From Streptomyces iconiensis (lineage in GTDB: Bacteria > Actinomycetota > Actinomycetes > Streptomycetales > Streptomycetaceae): a stretch of DNA of 64,000 nucleotides. The notes beneath the pieces are model-generated. The model was not told where the DNA came from, made no database searches, and was given only the letters and a program-made list of their open reading frames with translations. The DNA lies in contig NZ_JANCPR020000013.1 in the NCBI RefSeq assembly GCF_028657195.3, positions 1 through 64,000 on the forward strand, given 5' to 3'. This document shows positions 16,855 to 24,633 of this stretch, in pieces (within the stretch, counting starts at the first letter, position 1; each line of letters begins with the position of its first letter). Position numbers and translations under genes: made by a program.

Positions 16855-17166
16855 ATGGGGACTGTGAGTGTCGCCCCCACAGAGATCGAGCGCCCCGAGT
16901 CCGCAGAAGAGCCCGTCGAGGTACCGGAGCCCGACGTGCCATGGGTCACCGTTGTGCACAACGACCCCGTCAACCTCATGAGCTACGTGACGTATGTGTT
17001 CCAGGCGTACTTCGGCTATTCGAAGGAGAAGGCGAAGAAGCTGATGCTCGATGTCCACCACAAGGGGCGTGCCATCGTCTCCAGCGGTACCCGCGAGGAG
17101 ATGGAGCGCGATGTACAGGCCATGCACGGCTACGGCCTGTGGGCGACGCTCACGCAGGACCGCTGA
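16855..17166 (+). CDS. clpS: ATP-dependent Clp protease adaptor ClpS
   Basis: A 103-residue adaptor that hands N-degron substrates to ClpA/ClpC-type unfoldases. The core carries WVTVVHNDPVNLMSYVTYVF and the later EREEMERDV-like helix before MHGYGLWATL; the acidic N-terminal extension binds the Clp ATPase in relatives. ATG 16855 follows GGGTGG (16845-16850); GTG 16864 is an equally plausible start. Its TGA overlaps the ATG of the next gene (TGATG), which indicates translational coupling. Confidence 0.93.
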   Translation: MGTVSVAPTEIERPESAEEPVEVPEPDVPWVTVVHNDPVNLMSYVTYVFQAYFGYSKEKAKKLMLDVHHKGRAIVSSGTREEMERDVQAMHGYGLWATLTQDR

Positions 17167-17882
17167 TGGCGGGGCACTTCGAGCCCACGGGTGACGGCGG
17201 CGCCGCCATCGCGCTGGACGAGGTCGAGGTCTCCATCCTGCGCAGCCTCGCCGTACAGCTCCTGGAACTGATCGGCCCGGGCAGCGAGCCCGCTCCGTCG
17301 GAGAACGGGGCCGCGGGCGACGGCTCCGGGCAACTGGAGGGCATGGACGGCATGGAGGGGGTCGCCTGGCCGCCCTTCGCCGACGGACCCACCGAGCCGC
17401 CCGCCGATCCGGCGCTGGCCCGGCTCTTCCCCGACGCCTACGGGCCCGGCCCCGAGACCAAGCCCGACGACTCCGCCAACGGTGCGTACAACGGCAACGC
17501 GTCGGACGCGGGAGAGAGGGCAGCGGCCTCGGCCGAGGAGGCGCGCGCCGCCGCCGCGGCTTCGGCGGAGTTCCGCCGCTACACGGAGAACGACCTGCGC
17601 GCCCGTAAGCGCGAGGACGGCCTCGCCGTGGTGCGTGCGCTGGACGCGCTCACGCCGGGGGAGAAGGGCGCGGTGCTCACGCTGGGCCCCGACGACTCAC
17701 GCCGGTGGCTGGGCACGCTCAACGATCTGCGGCTCGCCATCGGTACGCGGCTTGAGCTGACGGACGACAACGACGGCAGTGAGCTGTACTCGCTGCCTGA
17801 TTCAGATCCGCGCAAACCGATGGTAATGGCCTATCTCTGGCTCGGCGGACTTCAGGAAACGCTGATCGAGACCCTTTTGTGA
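17166..17882 (+). CDS. DUF2017 family protein coupled to clpS
   Basis: A 238-residue acidic protein of the actinobacterial DUF2017 family. The N-terminal segment (IALDEVEVSILRSLAVQLLELIG) and C-terminal segment (LGTLNDLRLAIGTRLEL, then AYLWLGGLQETLIETLL) are conserved; between them lies about 100 residues of acidic, Ala/Pro-rich linker that is longer than in many relatives. The start codon overlaps the clpS stop. Constant linkage to clpS suggests a part in Clp-linked proteolysis, but no activity is known to me. Confidence 0.88.
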   Translation: MAGHFEPTGDGGAAIALDEVEVSILRSLAVQLLELIGPGSEPAPSENGAAGDGSGQLEGMDGMEGVAWPPFADGPTEPPADPALARLFPDAYGPGPETKPDDSANGAYNGNASDAGERAAASAEEARAAAAASAEFRRYTENDLRARKREDGLAVVRALDALTPGEKGAVLTLGPDDSRRWLGTLNDLRLAIGTRLELTDDNDGSELYSLPDSDPRKPMVMAYLWLGGLQETLIETLL

Positions 17883-18115
17883 CGACAGCCTGTGTCCTGA
17901 CCTCCGAATTACGTCAGCCGCATTTCTGGATCACGCCCCTGATGCGGCGCATTGTAGTGCACGTCAGGGCGGCCCTGTTATGCCTTCTTCATGGCACCGT
18001 TTCTCGAATGTGACCTGGTCAGCACGGGTCGGCATGGTAAAAATTCCTTAAAGCACTGAGGGAATTCGCCGGTTCTCGGTAAAACCGTGACCGCATTCGA
18101 GGCCAGAGGTATTTC

Positions 18116-19723
18116 ATGGCAAGCCAATCCTGGACCGAACAGGTCGACAAGGCCGTCAGCGGTTTCTTCGACCCCATATCCACGCTCCTGAACGACATCG
18201 TCTTCTACGAGGTCAGTGTTTTCGGGACCAGCCTTCCGCTCATCGTCGCGTGGCTTGTCATAGCGGGCGCTGTTTTCTCCGCCTATTTCGGTTTCGCACA
18301 AATACGACATTTTCCCCTTGCGCTGAGAATCGTGCGCGGCAAGTACGAACAGCCGGACGCACTCGGTGAACTCACCCACTTCCAGGCGCTGACCTCGGCC
18401 GTCTCGGGAACCGTCGGACTCGGCAACATCGCGGGCGTCGCCATCGCCGTCTCCATCGGCGGCCCCGGCGCCACGTTCTGGATGATCCTGTGCGGCTTCC
18501 TCGGCATGGCGACGAAGTTCGTCGAGTGCACGCTGGGTGTGAAGTACCGCAAGATCAACCCCGACGGCACCGTTTCCGGCGGCCCCATGCGCTACCTCAC
18601 CCGGGGCATGGCCGAGCGCGGACTGCCGGGACTCGGCAAGGTGCTCGCCTTCTGCAGCGCCTTCATGGTGCTGTTCTTCGCCTTCTTCGGCGGCAACCTC
18701 TTCCAGGTCAACCAGAGCCTTGAGCAGCTCGTCGCCGTCACGGGCAAGGACGACAGCCTCTTCAACAGCTCCGGCGGTTCGCTCTTCTACGGCGCCGTGC
18801 TCGCCGCGCTCGTCGGCCTGGTGCTGCTCGGCGGCGTTCGCGCCATCGGCCGCGTCACCAGCAAGCTCGTACCGAGCATGGCCGTCCTCTATGTGGCCGC
18901 CTGTCTGCTCGTCATCTGCTTCAACATCACCTCGGTACCCTCGGCGCTGTCCTCGATCGTCGTGGAGGCGTTCAGCCCCAAGGGGGTCGCCGGCGGTGCC
19001 ATCGGCGCGCTGATCGTCGGCTTCCAGCGAGCCGCCTGGTCGAACGAGGCGGGTATCGGCTCGGCCGCCATCGCGCACTCGGCCGTCAAGACCCGGCGCC
19101 CCGCGACCGAGGGCCTGGTCGCCTCGCTGGAACCGTTCATCGACACGGTCGTCGTCTGCACCATGACCGCGTTGACGATCATCATCGCGGGCGGCCCGAT
19201 GTACCAGAAGCTCCGCGACGACGCGGCAGCGGGACGCCCGGTCGACAGCAGCACCAGCGCCGGCATCTCCGTCACCTCGGACGCCTTCGAGACGGCGCTG
19301 CCGTGGTTCCCGTACATCCTCACCGTCGCGGTGCTGCTCTTCGCCTTCTCCACCGTGCTGACCTGGAGCTACTACGGCCTCAAGAGCTGGGCGTACTTCT
19401 TCGGCGAGGGGCGTGCCTCGACCCTGGCCTACAAGATCGTCTTCAGCGTGGTGACCATCGCGGGCGCGCTGCTCTCGCTGGGCACCCTGGTCTCGCTCTC
19501 GGACGCCGTGCTCTTCGGCGCCGCGCTCTTCAACATCATCGGGCTCTACTTCCTGATGCCCTTCGTCAAGAAGGAGCTGCGGAGGGTCCTCTTCTACACC
19601 CGGCGCAGGGACGCTGGTGACACGGAAGAGGAGATCGCCGCGGCCGAGGCCGAGGAGGAGGCCGCCGAGGCGGCGGCAAGGAAGGGCGCCGGTGAGGCCG
19701 GGAACAGAGCGACCGCCCGTTAA
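18116..19723 (+). CDS. Sodium:alanine/glycine symporter family protein
   Basis: A 535-residue transporter of the AGCS family, importing alanine or glycine with sodium. Family marks include ALTSAVSGTVGLGNIAGVA near residues 95-115 and GFQRAAWSNEAGIGSAAIAHSA near 300-320; about ten membrane segments are visible. The C-terminal 40 residues are an acidic/Ala helix with AEAEEEAAEAAARKGAG. ATG at 18116 follows AGAGG. The 230-bp leader is AT-richer than average; I looked for and did not find a glycine riboswitch there. Confidence 0.93.
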   Translation: MASQSWTEQVDKAVSGFFDPISTLLNDIVFYEVSVFGTSLPLIVAWLVIAGAVFSAYFGFAQIRHFPLALRIVRGKYEQPDALGELTHFQALTSAVSGTVGLGNIAGVAIAVSIGGPGATFWMILCGFLGMATKFVECTLGVKYRKINPDGTVSGGPMRYLTRGMAERGLPGLGKVLAFCSAFMVLFFAFFGGNLFQVNQSLEQLVAVTGKDDSLFNSSGGSLFYGAVLAALVGLVLLGGVRAIGRVTSKLVPSMAVLYVAACLLVICFNITSVPSALSSIVVEAFSPKGVAGGAIGALIVGFQRAAWSNEAGIGSAAIAHSAVKTRRPATEGLVASLEPFIDTVVVCTMTALTIIIAGGPMYQKLRDDAAAGRPVDSSTSAGISVTSDAFETALPWFPYILTVAVLLFAFSTVLTWSYYGLKSWAYFFGEGRASTLAYKIVFSVVTIAGALLSLGTLVSLSDAVLFGAALFNIIGLYFLMPFVKKELRRVLFYTRRRDAGDTEEEIAAAEAEEEAAEAAARKGAGEAGNRATAR

Positions 19724-19865
19724 TCGGTCGGCAAAGCCCGGTTAACAGACGTTCCAAGAATGCGGCCCGTACGCGTGTGATGTCCGCCGCTGACCGATGT
19801 GAAGAGGGCATCGGTCATCTATACAGCCCGGTTCCCCGTGGTACACCTTCACGATCCCTTTTTTC

Positions 19866-19897
19866 GGCGCCACCCTTGTCGGCACAGGGGTGGCGCC
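19866..19897. terminator. 10-bp hairpin downstream of symporter gene
   Basis: GGCGCCACCC (19866-19875) pairs perfectly with GGGTGGCGCC (19888-19897) over a 12-base loop. A T-run precedes rather than follows the stem on the plus strand. It may stop read-through from the symporter gene into the permease gene. Confidence 0.5.
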
Positions 19898-19930
19898 GGC
19901 CGACCGTCGGCACGCACAACTCCATCCGGG

Positions 19931-19963
19931 GGATCGGTACCCGATCCGGACGGGCCGGATCGG
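19931..19963 (+). promoter_or_regulatory. Alternative hairpins before permease ribosome site
   Basis: Three 7-base arms are present: GGATCGG (19931-19937), CCGATCC (19941-19947) and GGATCGG (19957-19963). The middle arm can pair with either outer arm, giving mutually exclusive hairpins with loops of 3 and 9 bases. The downstream arm ends three bases before the Shine-Dalgarno GGAGAAAGG (19967-19975). The arrangement suits attenuation or control of translation; as DNA it could equally be a repeated operator. Confidence 0.5.
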
Positions 19964-19985
19964 TATGGAGAAAGGCGCACCACAC

Positions 19986-21506
19986 ATGACCTCTGATCAG
20001 GTCGCGGAGGGCCGAGGTGACTCCGGGCCCACGGGACAGGACGGAAGCGGCGCCGCCGGGCCTTCCGACGAGGGCTACCAGCGAGGACTGGGGAGCCGCC
20101 AGGTCCAGATGATCGCCATCGGCGGTGCCATCGGTGTCGGCCTGTTCATGGGCGCGGGCGCGAACATCGCCAAGGCCGGGCCCAGCATCATCGTGATGTA
20201 CGCGATGGCGGGCGTCGTCATCTTCTTCATCATGCGGGCGCTCGGCGAACTGCTGATGTACCGCCCGGTCTCCGGCAGCTTCGCGGAGTACGCGCGGGAG
20301 TTCCTGGGCCCGTTCTTCGGCTTCGTGACGGGCTGGACGTACTGGCTGCTGTGGATCGTCACCGGCATGGCCGAGCTGACGGCGGCGGCGATCTACATCC
20401 ACTTCTGGTTCCCCGACATCCCGCAGTGGGTCAGCGCGCTGGTCTTCCTCGTGGTGCTGTTCGGCGTGAACCTGATCTCGGTGAAGGTCTTCGGCGAGGT
20501 CGAGTTCTGGTTCTCGATGGTCAAGGTCACCGCGATCATCGGCATGATCGTGATCGGCCTCGGCGTGCTCACCCTCGGCTTCTCGCAGGCCGGTGACACG
20601 GCGGCCGTCAGCAACCTGTGGTCGCACCACGGCTTCGTCCCCAACGGCATCGGCTCCAGCCTGATGACGCTCCAGGGCGTGATGTTCGCCTACATCGCGG
20701 TGGAGCTGGTCGGCATCACAGCGGGTGAGAGCAAGGACCCGCAGAAGACGCTGCCCAAGGCGATCAACACGCTGCCGTGGCGCATCATCATCTTCTACGT
20801 CGGCTCACTGACCGTGATCCTCACCGTGGTGAAGTGGACGGAGTTCCACGAGGGCGTGAGCCCCTTCGTGGCCGCCTTCGCCAAGATCGGCATCCCGCTC
20901 GGCGCCGGCATCGTCAACTTCGTCGTGCTGACGGCCGCGCTCTCCTCCTGCAACTCCGGCATGTACTCCACCGGCCGCATGCTGCGCGACCTGGCGGAGA
21001 ACAGGGAGGCGCCGACGATCTTCGGCCGCCTCAACAGGCGGCAGTCCCCGGCGACGGGCATCACCCTGTCCGTGCTGTTCATGGGCATCGGCGTGCTGCT
21101 CAACTACGTCGTACCGGAGAAGGCGTTCACCTACGTCACCTCGGTCGCGACGGCGTGCGGTATCTGGACCTGGGGCGTGATCCTCGTCAGCCACCTCATC
21201 TACCGGCGCGGTGTGGTGGCAGGGCGGCTGCCGAAGTCCACGTTCCCCGCGCCCACCGGCAGCTTCTTCAGCTGGATCGCGCTGGCCTTCCTGACCATGG
21301 TCCTGGTGATCGTCGCGCTCGACCCGATCGCGCGGGTCTCGCTCTACATCGGTGCGGGATGGGCCGTGCTGCTCGGCGCGTACTGGCTGCTGCACGCCCG
21401 GCACACCGCGTACGCGTACCGCTCCACGCTGCCCCCGCGCACAGCGCCCGCCGACGCGAAGGGCGCAGGACCGCTCGTGCCGGAAGCCGCCACCGGCCAG
21501 GACTGA
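19986..21506 (+). CDS. APC-superfamily amino-acid permease
   Basis: A 506-residue permease of the AAT family (GabP/CycA/AnsP type), with 12 membrane segments. The N-terminal signature is RGLGSRQVQMIAIGGAIGVG (about residues 34-53), followed by GPSIIVMYAMAGVVIFFIMRALGEL in pieces and FRWFxW-like substrate segments in TM6 (FAYIAVELVGITAGES). ATG at 19986 is spaced ten bases from GGAGAAAGG. The substrate is not predictable. The leader holds alternative hairpins that may regulate it. Confidence 0.93.
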   Translation: MTSDQVAEGRGDSGPTGQDGSGAAGPSDEGYQRGLGSRQVQMIAIGGAIGVGLFMGAGANIAKAGPSIIVMYAMAGVVIFFIMRALGELLMYRPVSGSFAEYAREFLGPFFGFVTGWTYWLLWIVTGMAELTAAAIYIHFWFPDIPQWVSALVFLVVLFGVNLISVKVFGEVEFWFSMVKVTAIIGMIVIGLGVLTLGFSQAGDTAAVSNLWSHHGFVPNGIGSSLMTLQGVMFAYIAVELVGITAGESKDPQKTLPKAINTLPWRIIIFYVGSLTVILTVVKWTEFHEGVSPFVAAFAKIGIPLGAGIVNFVVLTAALSSCNSGMYSTGRMLRDLAENREAPTIFGRLNRRQSPATGITLSVLFMGIGVLLNYVVPEKAFTYVTSVATACGIWTWGVILVSHLIYRRGVVAGRLPKSTFPAPTGSFFSWIALAFLTMVLVIVALDPIARVSLYIGAGWAVLLGAYWLLHARHTAYAYRSTLPPRTAPADAKGAGPLVPEAATGQD

Positions 21507-21546
21507 GCCCCCCCGCCCCACATGGCCCCGCGCCCGCGCGTCCCAC

Positions 21547-21601
21547 GGCCCCGCGTGCCCGTACGTTCTGCGGTACCTGCCGCGTACGGGCACGCGGGGC
21601 C
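21547..21601. terminator. Strong 19-bp hairpin after permease gene
   Basis: A perfect 19-bp stem is formed by 21547-21565 and 21583-21601 (first arm begins GGCCCCGCGTGCCCG) with a 17-base loop. It separates the permease gene from the mec-cysO-cysM group. Confidence 0.75.
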
Positions 21602-21616
21602 GTACACCGGTGTACG
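21601..21616. promoter_or_regulatory. 16-bp perfect palindrome upstream of mec
   Basis: CGTACACCGGTGTACG is a perfect palindrome starting at the last base of the terminator stem and ending 42 bp before the mec start codon. Its position fits an operator over or near the mec promoter. The regulator is unknown. Confidence 0.5.
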
Positions 21617-21658
21617 GGGCCATACGGGCGTGCGTACGCGCGTGCCTATCCTTGCTCC

Positions 21659-22084
21659 ATGCTGACCATCACCCAGGAGCTGCACGACAGGATCGTCGCC
21701 CACGCCCGCAAGGACCACCCCGACGAGGCGTGCGGAGTGATCGCCGGTCCGGTCGGTGAGGGGCGTCCCGAGCGGTTCATCCCGATGCTCAACGCGGCAC
21801 GCTCGCCGACGTTCTACGAGTTCGACTCGGCCGACCTGCTCAAGCTCTACCGCGAGATGGACGACCGGGACGAGGAGCCCGTCGTGATCTACCACTCGCA
21901 CACGGCCACCGAGGCGTACCCCTCGCGTACCGACATCACCTACGCCAACGAGCCAGGCGCGCACTACGTCCTCGTCTCCACCGCCGAGACCGGCAACGAG
22001 GAAGGCCCGTTCTCCTTCCGATCGTTCCGCATTCTGGACGGCGAGGTGAGCGAGGAAGAGGTCAAGCTCGTCGAGACGTCCTGA
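21659..22084 (+). CDS. mec: JAMM/Mov34 metallopeptidase, Mec type
   Basis: A 141-residue zinc protease of the JAMM (MPN+) fold. Glu23 (DEACGVIAG) and the motif His79-x-His81-x7-Ser89-x2-Asp92 (HSHTATEAYPSRTD) are all present. In M. tuberculosis the orthologue Mec releases cysteine from the CysO-cysteine adduct. Here it lies upstream of cysO and cysM on the same strand, in the same order as in mycobacteria. It may also trim the C-terminal tail of the adjacent CysO, which ends beyond its Gly-Gly; that is inference. Confidence 0.92.
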   Translation: MLTITQELHDRIVAHARKDHPDEACGVIAGPVGEGRPERFIPMLNAARSPTFYEFDSADLLKLYREMDDRDEEPVVIYHSHTATEAYPSRTDITYANEPGAHYVLVSTAETGNEEGPFSFRSFRILDGEVSEEEVKLVETS

Positions 22085-22176
22085 TCAGCGCCCTCGCTTC
22101 CCCACGCTGAGACAGAATGGTCCGCATCATGGAACGAGGATCCGATTACCCCGCCGGGAATCGTTACGATGAGCGC

Positions 22177-22305
22177 ATGGTTGTCCACGACGTGAGCGCT
22201 TTCGACAAGACCCCGGGCATGCTGCTCGTGGCGCGTCTGCACGTCGACCTGTGCCGTCTCGCCAGCGCGATCTGTCCGCGCCGTGCCACCGGCACCGCCG
22301 CCTGA
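22177..22305 (+). CDS. Cysteine-containing leader peptide
   Basis: A 42-residue small ORF whose core is ARLHVDLCRLASAICPRR. Short peptides of this pattern occur upstream of cysteine or sulfur genes in actinobacteria and are thought to sense cysteine through translation of their Cys codons (TGC and TGT here). A minus-10-like TACGAT at 22165-22170 would place transcription start at the ATG itself, so it may be leaderless. GTG 22192 and ATG 22219 are alternative starts. A hairpin follows at 22339-22358, before cysO. Confidence 0.7.
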   Translation: MVVHDVSAFDKTPGMLLVARLHVDLCRLASAICPRRATGTAA

Positions 22306-22338
22306 GCGCGGCCGAGCCGGTATCCCCGCAGCTCAGCA

Positions 22339-22358
22339 GCCCGCACAACCGTGCGGGC
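22339..22358 (+). promoter_or_regulatory. Attenuator-like hairpin between leader peptide and cysO
   Basis: GCCCGCAC-AACC-GTGCGGGC is a perfect 8-bp stem with a 4-base loop, 33 bases after the leader-peptide stop and about 70 bases before the cysO Shine-Dalgarno. Position and shape fit a conditional terminator or structure controlled by leader translation. Confidence 0.55.
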
Positions 22359-22441
22359 CGACTCCGCGCGCAGCGCACAGCACCGCACAGCACAGCGCAG
22401 AAGCCAGGCACCCTCCTCCTCTCCGACGGGAGCACACACCC

Positions 22442-22771
22442 ATGGCCATCGAGGTCCGCATTCCGACCATCCTCCGCACCTACACCGACGGCCAGAAGGC
22501 GGTCGAGGGCACGGGCGCGACCGTCGGTGAGCTGTTCACCGACCTGGAGAGCCGCCACAGCGGCATCCAGGACCGCCTCGTCGACGGCGGCGAGCTGCGC
22601 CGCTTCGTGAACGTCTACCTCAACGACGAGGACGTGCGCTTCCTCGACGGCATCTCCACCAAGCTCAGCGACGGCGACAGCGTGACGATCCTGCCGGCGG
22701 TCGCCGGTGGCTCCGGTGCGGCTCCCGAGGCGGTTCCCAGTGGTGGCCGGAACAGGACGGGCATGCGCTGA
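22442..22771 (+). CDS. cysO: CysO/ThiS-type sulfur-carrier protein with C-terminal extension
   Basis: A 109-residue ubiquitin-like sulfur carrier. Residues 1-90 match mycobacterial CysO as I recall it, including RIPTILR, RFVNVYLNDEDVRFLDG and the end DSVTILPAVAGG. Working carriers end in Gly-Gly, which becomes a thiocarboxylate; here Gly89-Gly90 is followed by 19 residues (SGAAPEAVPSGGRNRTGMR). The tail must be removed, perhaps by Mec, or the chemistry differs. ATG 22442 follows GGGAG. The TGA overlaps the ATG of cysM (TGATG). Confidence 0.9.
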   Translation: MAIEVRIPTILRTYTDGQKAVEGTGATVGELFTDLESRHSGIQDRLVDGGELRRFVNVYLNDEDVRFLDGISTKLSDGDSVTILPAVAGGSGAAPEAVPSGGRNRTGMR

Positions 22772-23721
22772 TGCGCTACGACTCACCGCTCGACGCCGTC
22801 GGCAACACCCCTCTCGTACGGCTTCCGCGCCTCTCTCCCTCCGAGGAGGTGCGGATCTGGGCCAAGCTGGAGGACCGCAACCCGACGGGCTCGATCAAGG
22901 ACCGCCCGGCCCTTCACATGGTCGAACAGGCCGAGAAGGACGGGCGGTTGACCCCGGGCTGCACCATCCTGGAGCCGACCTCGGGCAACACCGGCATCTC
23001 GCTGGCGATGGCGGCCAGGCTCAAGGGCTACCGCATCGTCTGCGTCATGCCGGAGAACACCAGCGAGGAGCGGCGCCAACTCCTCACCATGTGGGGCGCG
23101 GAGATCATCTCCTCGCCCGCCGCCGGCGGCTCGAACACCGCCGTACGCGTCGCCAAGGAACTGGCAGCCGAGCACCCGGACTGGGTGATGCTCTACCAGT
23201 ACGGCAACCCGGACAACGCGGGCGCCCACTACGCCACGACGGGGCCCGAGATCCTCGCCGACCTGCCCTCGATCACCCACTTCGTCGCGGGCCTCGGCAC
23301 CACGGGGACCCTTATGGGCGCGGGACGCTATCTGCGCGAACACCGCGCCGACATCAAGATCGTCGCAGCCGAGCCGCGCTACGACGACCTGGTCTACGGG
23401 CTGCGCAACCTCGACGAGGGCTTCGTGCCCGAGCTGTACGACGAGGCCGTCCTCACCACCCGCTTCTCGGTCGGTTCCGAGGACGCGGTCACCCGCACCC
23501 GTGAACTCCTCACGCAGGAAGGCATTTTCGCGGGCGTCTCCACCGGAGCCGCGCTGCACGCCGCGATCGGCATGGGCCGCAAGGCCGTTCGCGCGCAGGA
23601 GAGCGCCGACATCGTGTTCGTCGTCGCCGACGGCGGCTGGAAGTACCTGTCCACCGGCCTCTACACCGCACCGACCACCGAAGAGGCGATAGCCGCCGTA
23701 CGGGGCCAGCTCTGGGCGTAG
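22771..23721 (+). CDS. cysM: CysO-dependent cysteine synthase CysM
   Basis: A 316-residue PLP enzyme of the cysteine synthase family. Lys43 (GSIKDRP) binds PLP; SGNTG (71-75) holds the substrate carboxylate; GLGTTGTLMG binds PLP phosphate. In mycobacteria the orthologue joins O-phosphoserine to thiocarboxylated CysO. Its start codon overlaps the cysO stop, and mec lies upstream, so the three form the CysO route to cysteine. It ends 98 bp before a long inverted repeat that probably terminates the operon. Confidence 0.95.
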   Translation: MRYDSPLDAVGNTPLVRLPRLSPSEEVRIWAKLEDRNPTGSIKDRPALHMVEQAEKDGRLTPGCTILEPTSGNTGISLAMAARLKGYRIVCVMPENTSEERRQLLTMWGAEIISSPAAGGSNTAVRVAKELAAEHPDWVMLYQYGNPDNAGAHYATTGPEILADLPSITHFVAGLGTTGTLMGAGRYLREHRADIKIVAAEPRYDDLVYGLRNLDEGFVPELYDEAVLTTRFSVGSEDAVTRTRELLTQEGIFAGVSTGAALHAAIGMGRKAVRAQESADIVFVVADGGWKYLSTGLYTAPTTEEAIAAVRGQLWA

Positions 23722-23818
23722 GCCGCGCGGGCCCGTCCGGGCCCCGTGCCCGTGCAGGCCCCGTGCAGCGGGTGCCCCTGTCGGTGCGTCGCGGGCTGCC
23801 GCCGCGTTGTGGCCGGCC

Positions 23819-23888
23819 GCGCAGTTCCCCGCGCCCCTTTCAGGGACCCTTGAGGGGACGCGCCCCGAAGGGGCGCGGGGAACTGCGC
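23819..23888. terminator. 21-bp inverted repeat of the common Streptomyces type
   Basis: The arms 23819-23839 and 23868-23888 are perfectly complementary over 21 bp (first arm begins GCGCAGTTCCCCGCG). An alternative inner hairpin CGCGCCCC-GAA-GGGGCGCG uses part of the right arm. Elements with this sequence are scattered through Streptomyces genomes as I recall. It lies between the convergent cysM and PemK-like genes and should act as a bidirectional terminator. Confidence 0.75.
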
Positions 23889-23997
23889 GAGCGAGCACGG
23901 GGGCCCCGCGGCCCGCGATGTACGGGAAGGGGCACATTCTGTCCGGCAGCACTGCGGGGCAGGGACGCCGGACACCCTCTCCATGGGCCCAGTCGGC

Positions 23998-24438
23998 TCA
24001 ATCGGCCAGGTGTCTGATCTGTTCCCAGGTCTCCGGGGCGACCTCGCCCATACGGTGAAGCAGCCGGGCGAGGCCAACCTCGGCCAGCCCGCCCTCCGCC
24101 GTGTAATAGACGGGCAACCGTGTGTCGTCCGGCGGCAGTACGGGCAGCGGCACCGGCAGCGCGGAGGACGAACGAGGAGCGGTGGTCAGCCGCGCCACCC
24201 GCGCCCCGTCGCTGCGTACGGCCAGCACGAGAAAGGGCTGTTCGTCGCCGTCGGGCAGCTCCGTGCGCCAGATCTCACCCGGCCTGGGCAGCGGTTCACC
24301 GTCGTCCCTGACGGCCGCCGCTGCCACGGCGCGGGCGCCCCGCCTGCGCGGGCCGAGCCGTCCTCGCGCGTCCACAAGTGCCGCGACGAACGCGAGCAGC
24401 ACCACCCCGCCGAGCGCCAGCCACCACGACGTATCCAT
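23998..24438 (-). CDS. Membrane-anchored PemK/MazF-like domain protein
   Basis: A 146-residue protein with one N-terminal membrane helix (about residues 5-22), a basic linker, then a domain starting RPGEIWRTELPDGDEQPFLVLAVRSDGARVARLTT that resembles the beta-barrel of PemK/MazF-like proteins (PGEIW...RPvLVL). The end is WEQIRHLAD. The usual catalytic residues of MazF toxins are not clear, and no antitoxin gene is beside it, so it is probably not a free toxin. The ATG at 24438 follows GGAGG on its strand. Confidence 0.72.
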   Translation of the reverse strand: MDTSWWLALGGVVLLAFVAALVDARGRLGPRRRGARAVAAAAVRDDGEPLPRPGEIWRTELPDGDEQPFLVLAVRSDGARVARLTTAPRSSSALPVPLPVLPPDDTRLPVYYTAEGGLAEVGLARLLHRMGEVAPETWEQIRHLAD

Positions 24439-24633
24439 CTCCGCGCGCCTCCGTGATCCCCTTCGGCAGCTTCGAGATCCACAGGGTCACGACGCTACTA
24501 CCCCGGGCTGGTGATTCCGCCCACACCAGCGCCCCACCGAGGAGCCAGCGGGAGTCCGGCGGCTTACGCTCGGAATCCCCTCGTCAACGACATGGGGACC
24601 ACCCCGCAGGCCGCCAACGGAGGTTCCCGCTCC

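Noticed and set aside
17883..18115. Glycine riboswitch upstream of the alanine/glycine symporter
   Set aside because: The conserved glycine-aptamer blocks were not found in the leader.
19859..19897. Intrinsic terminator on the minus strand
   Set aside because: The T-run lies on the plus strand before the stem, so neither strand has a T-run after the hairpin; kept only as a GC hairpin.
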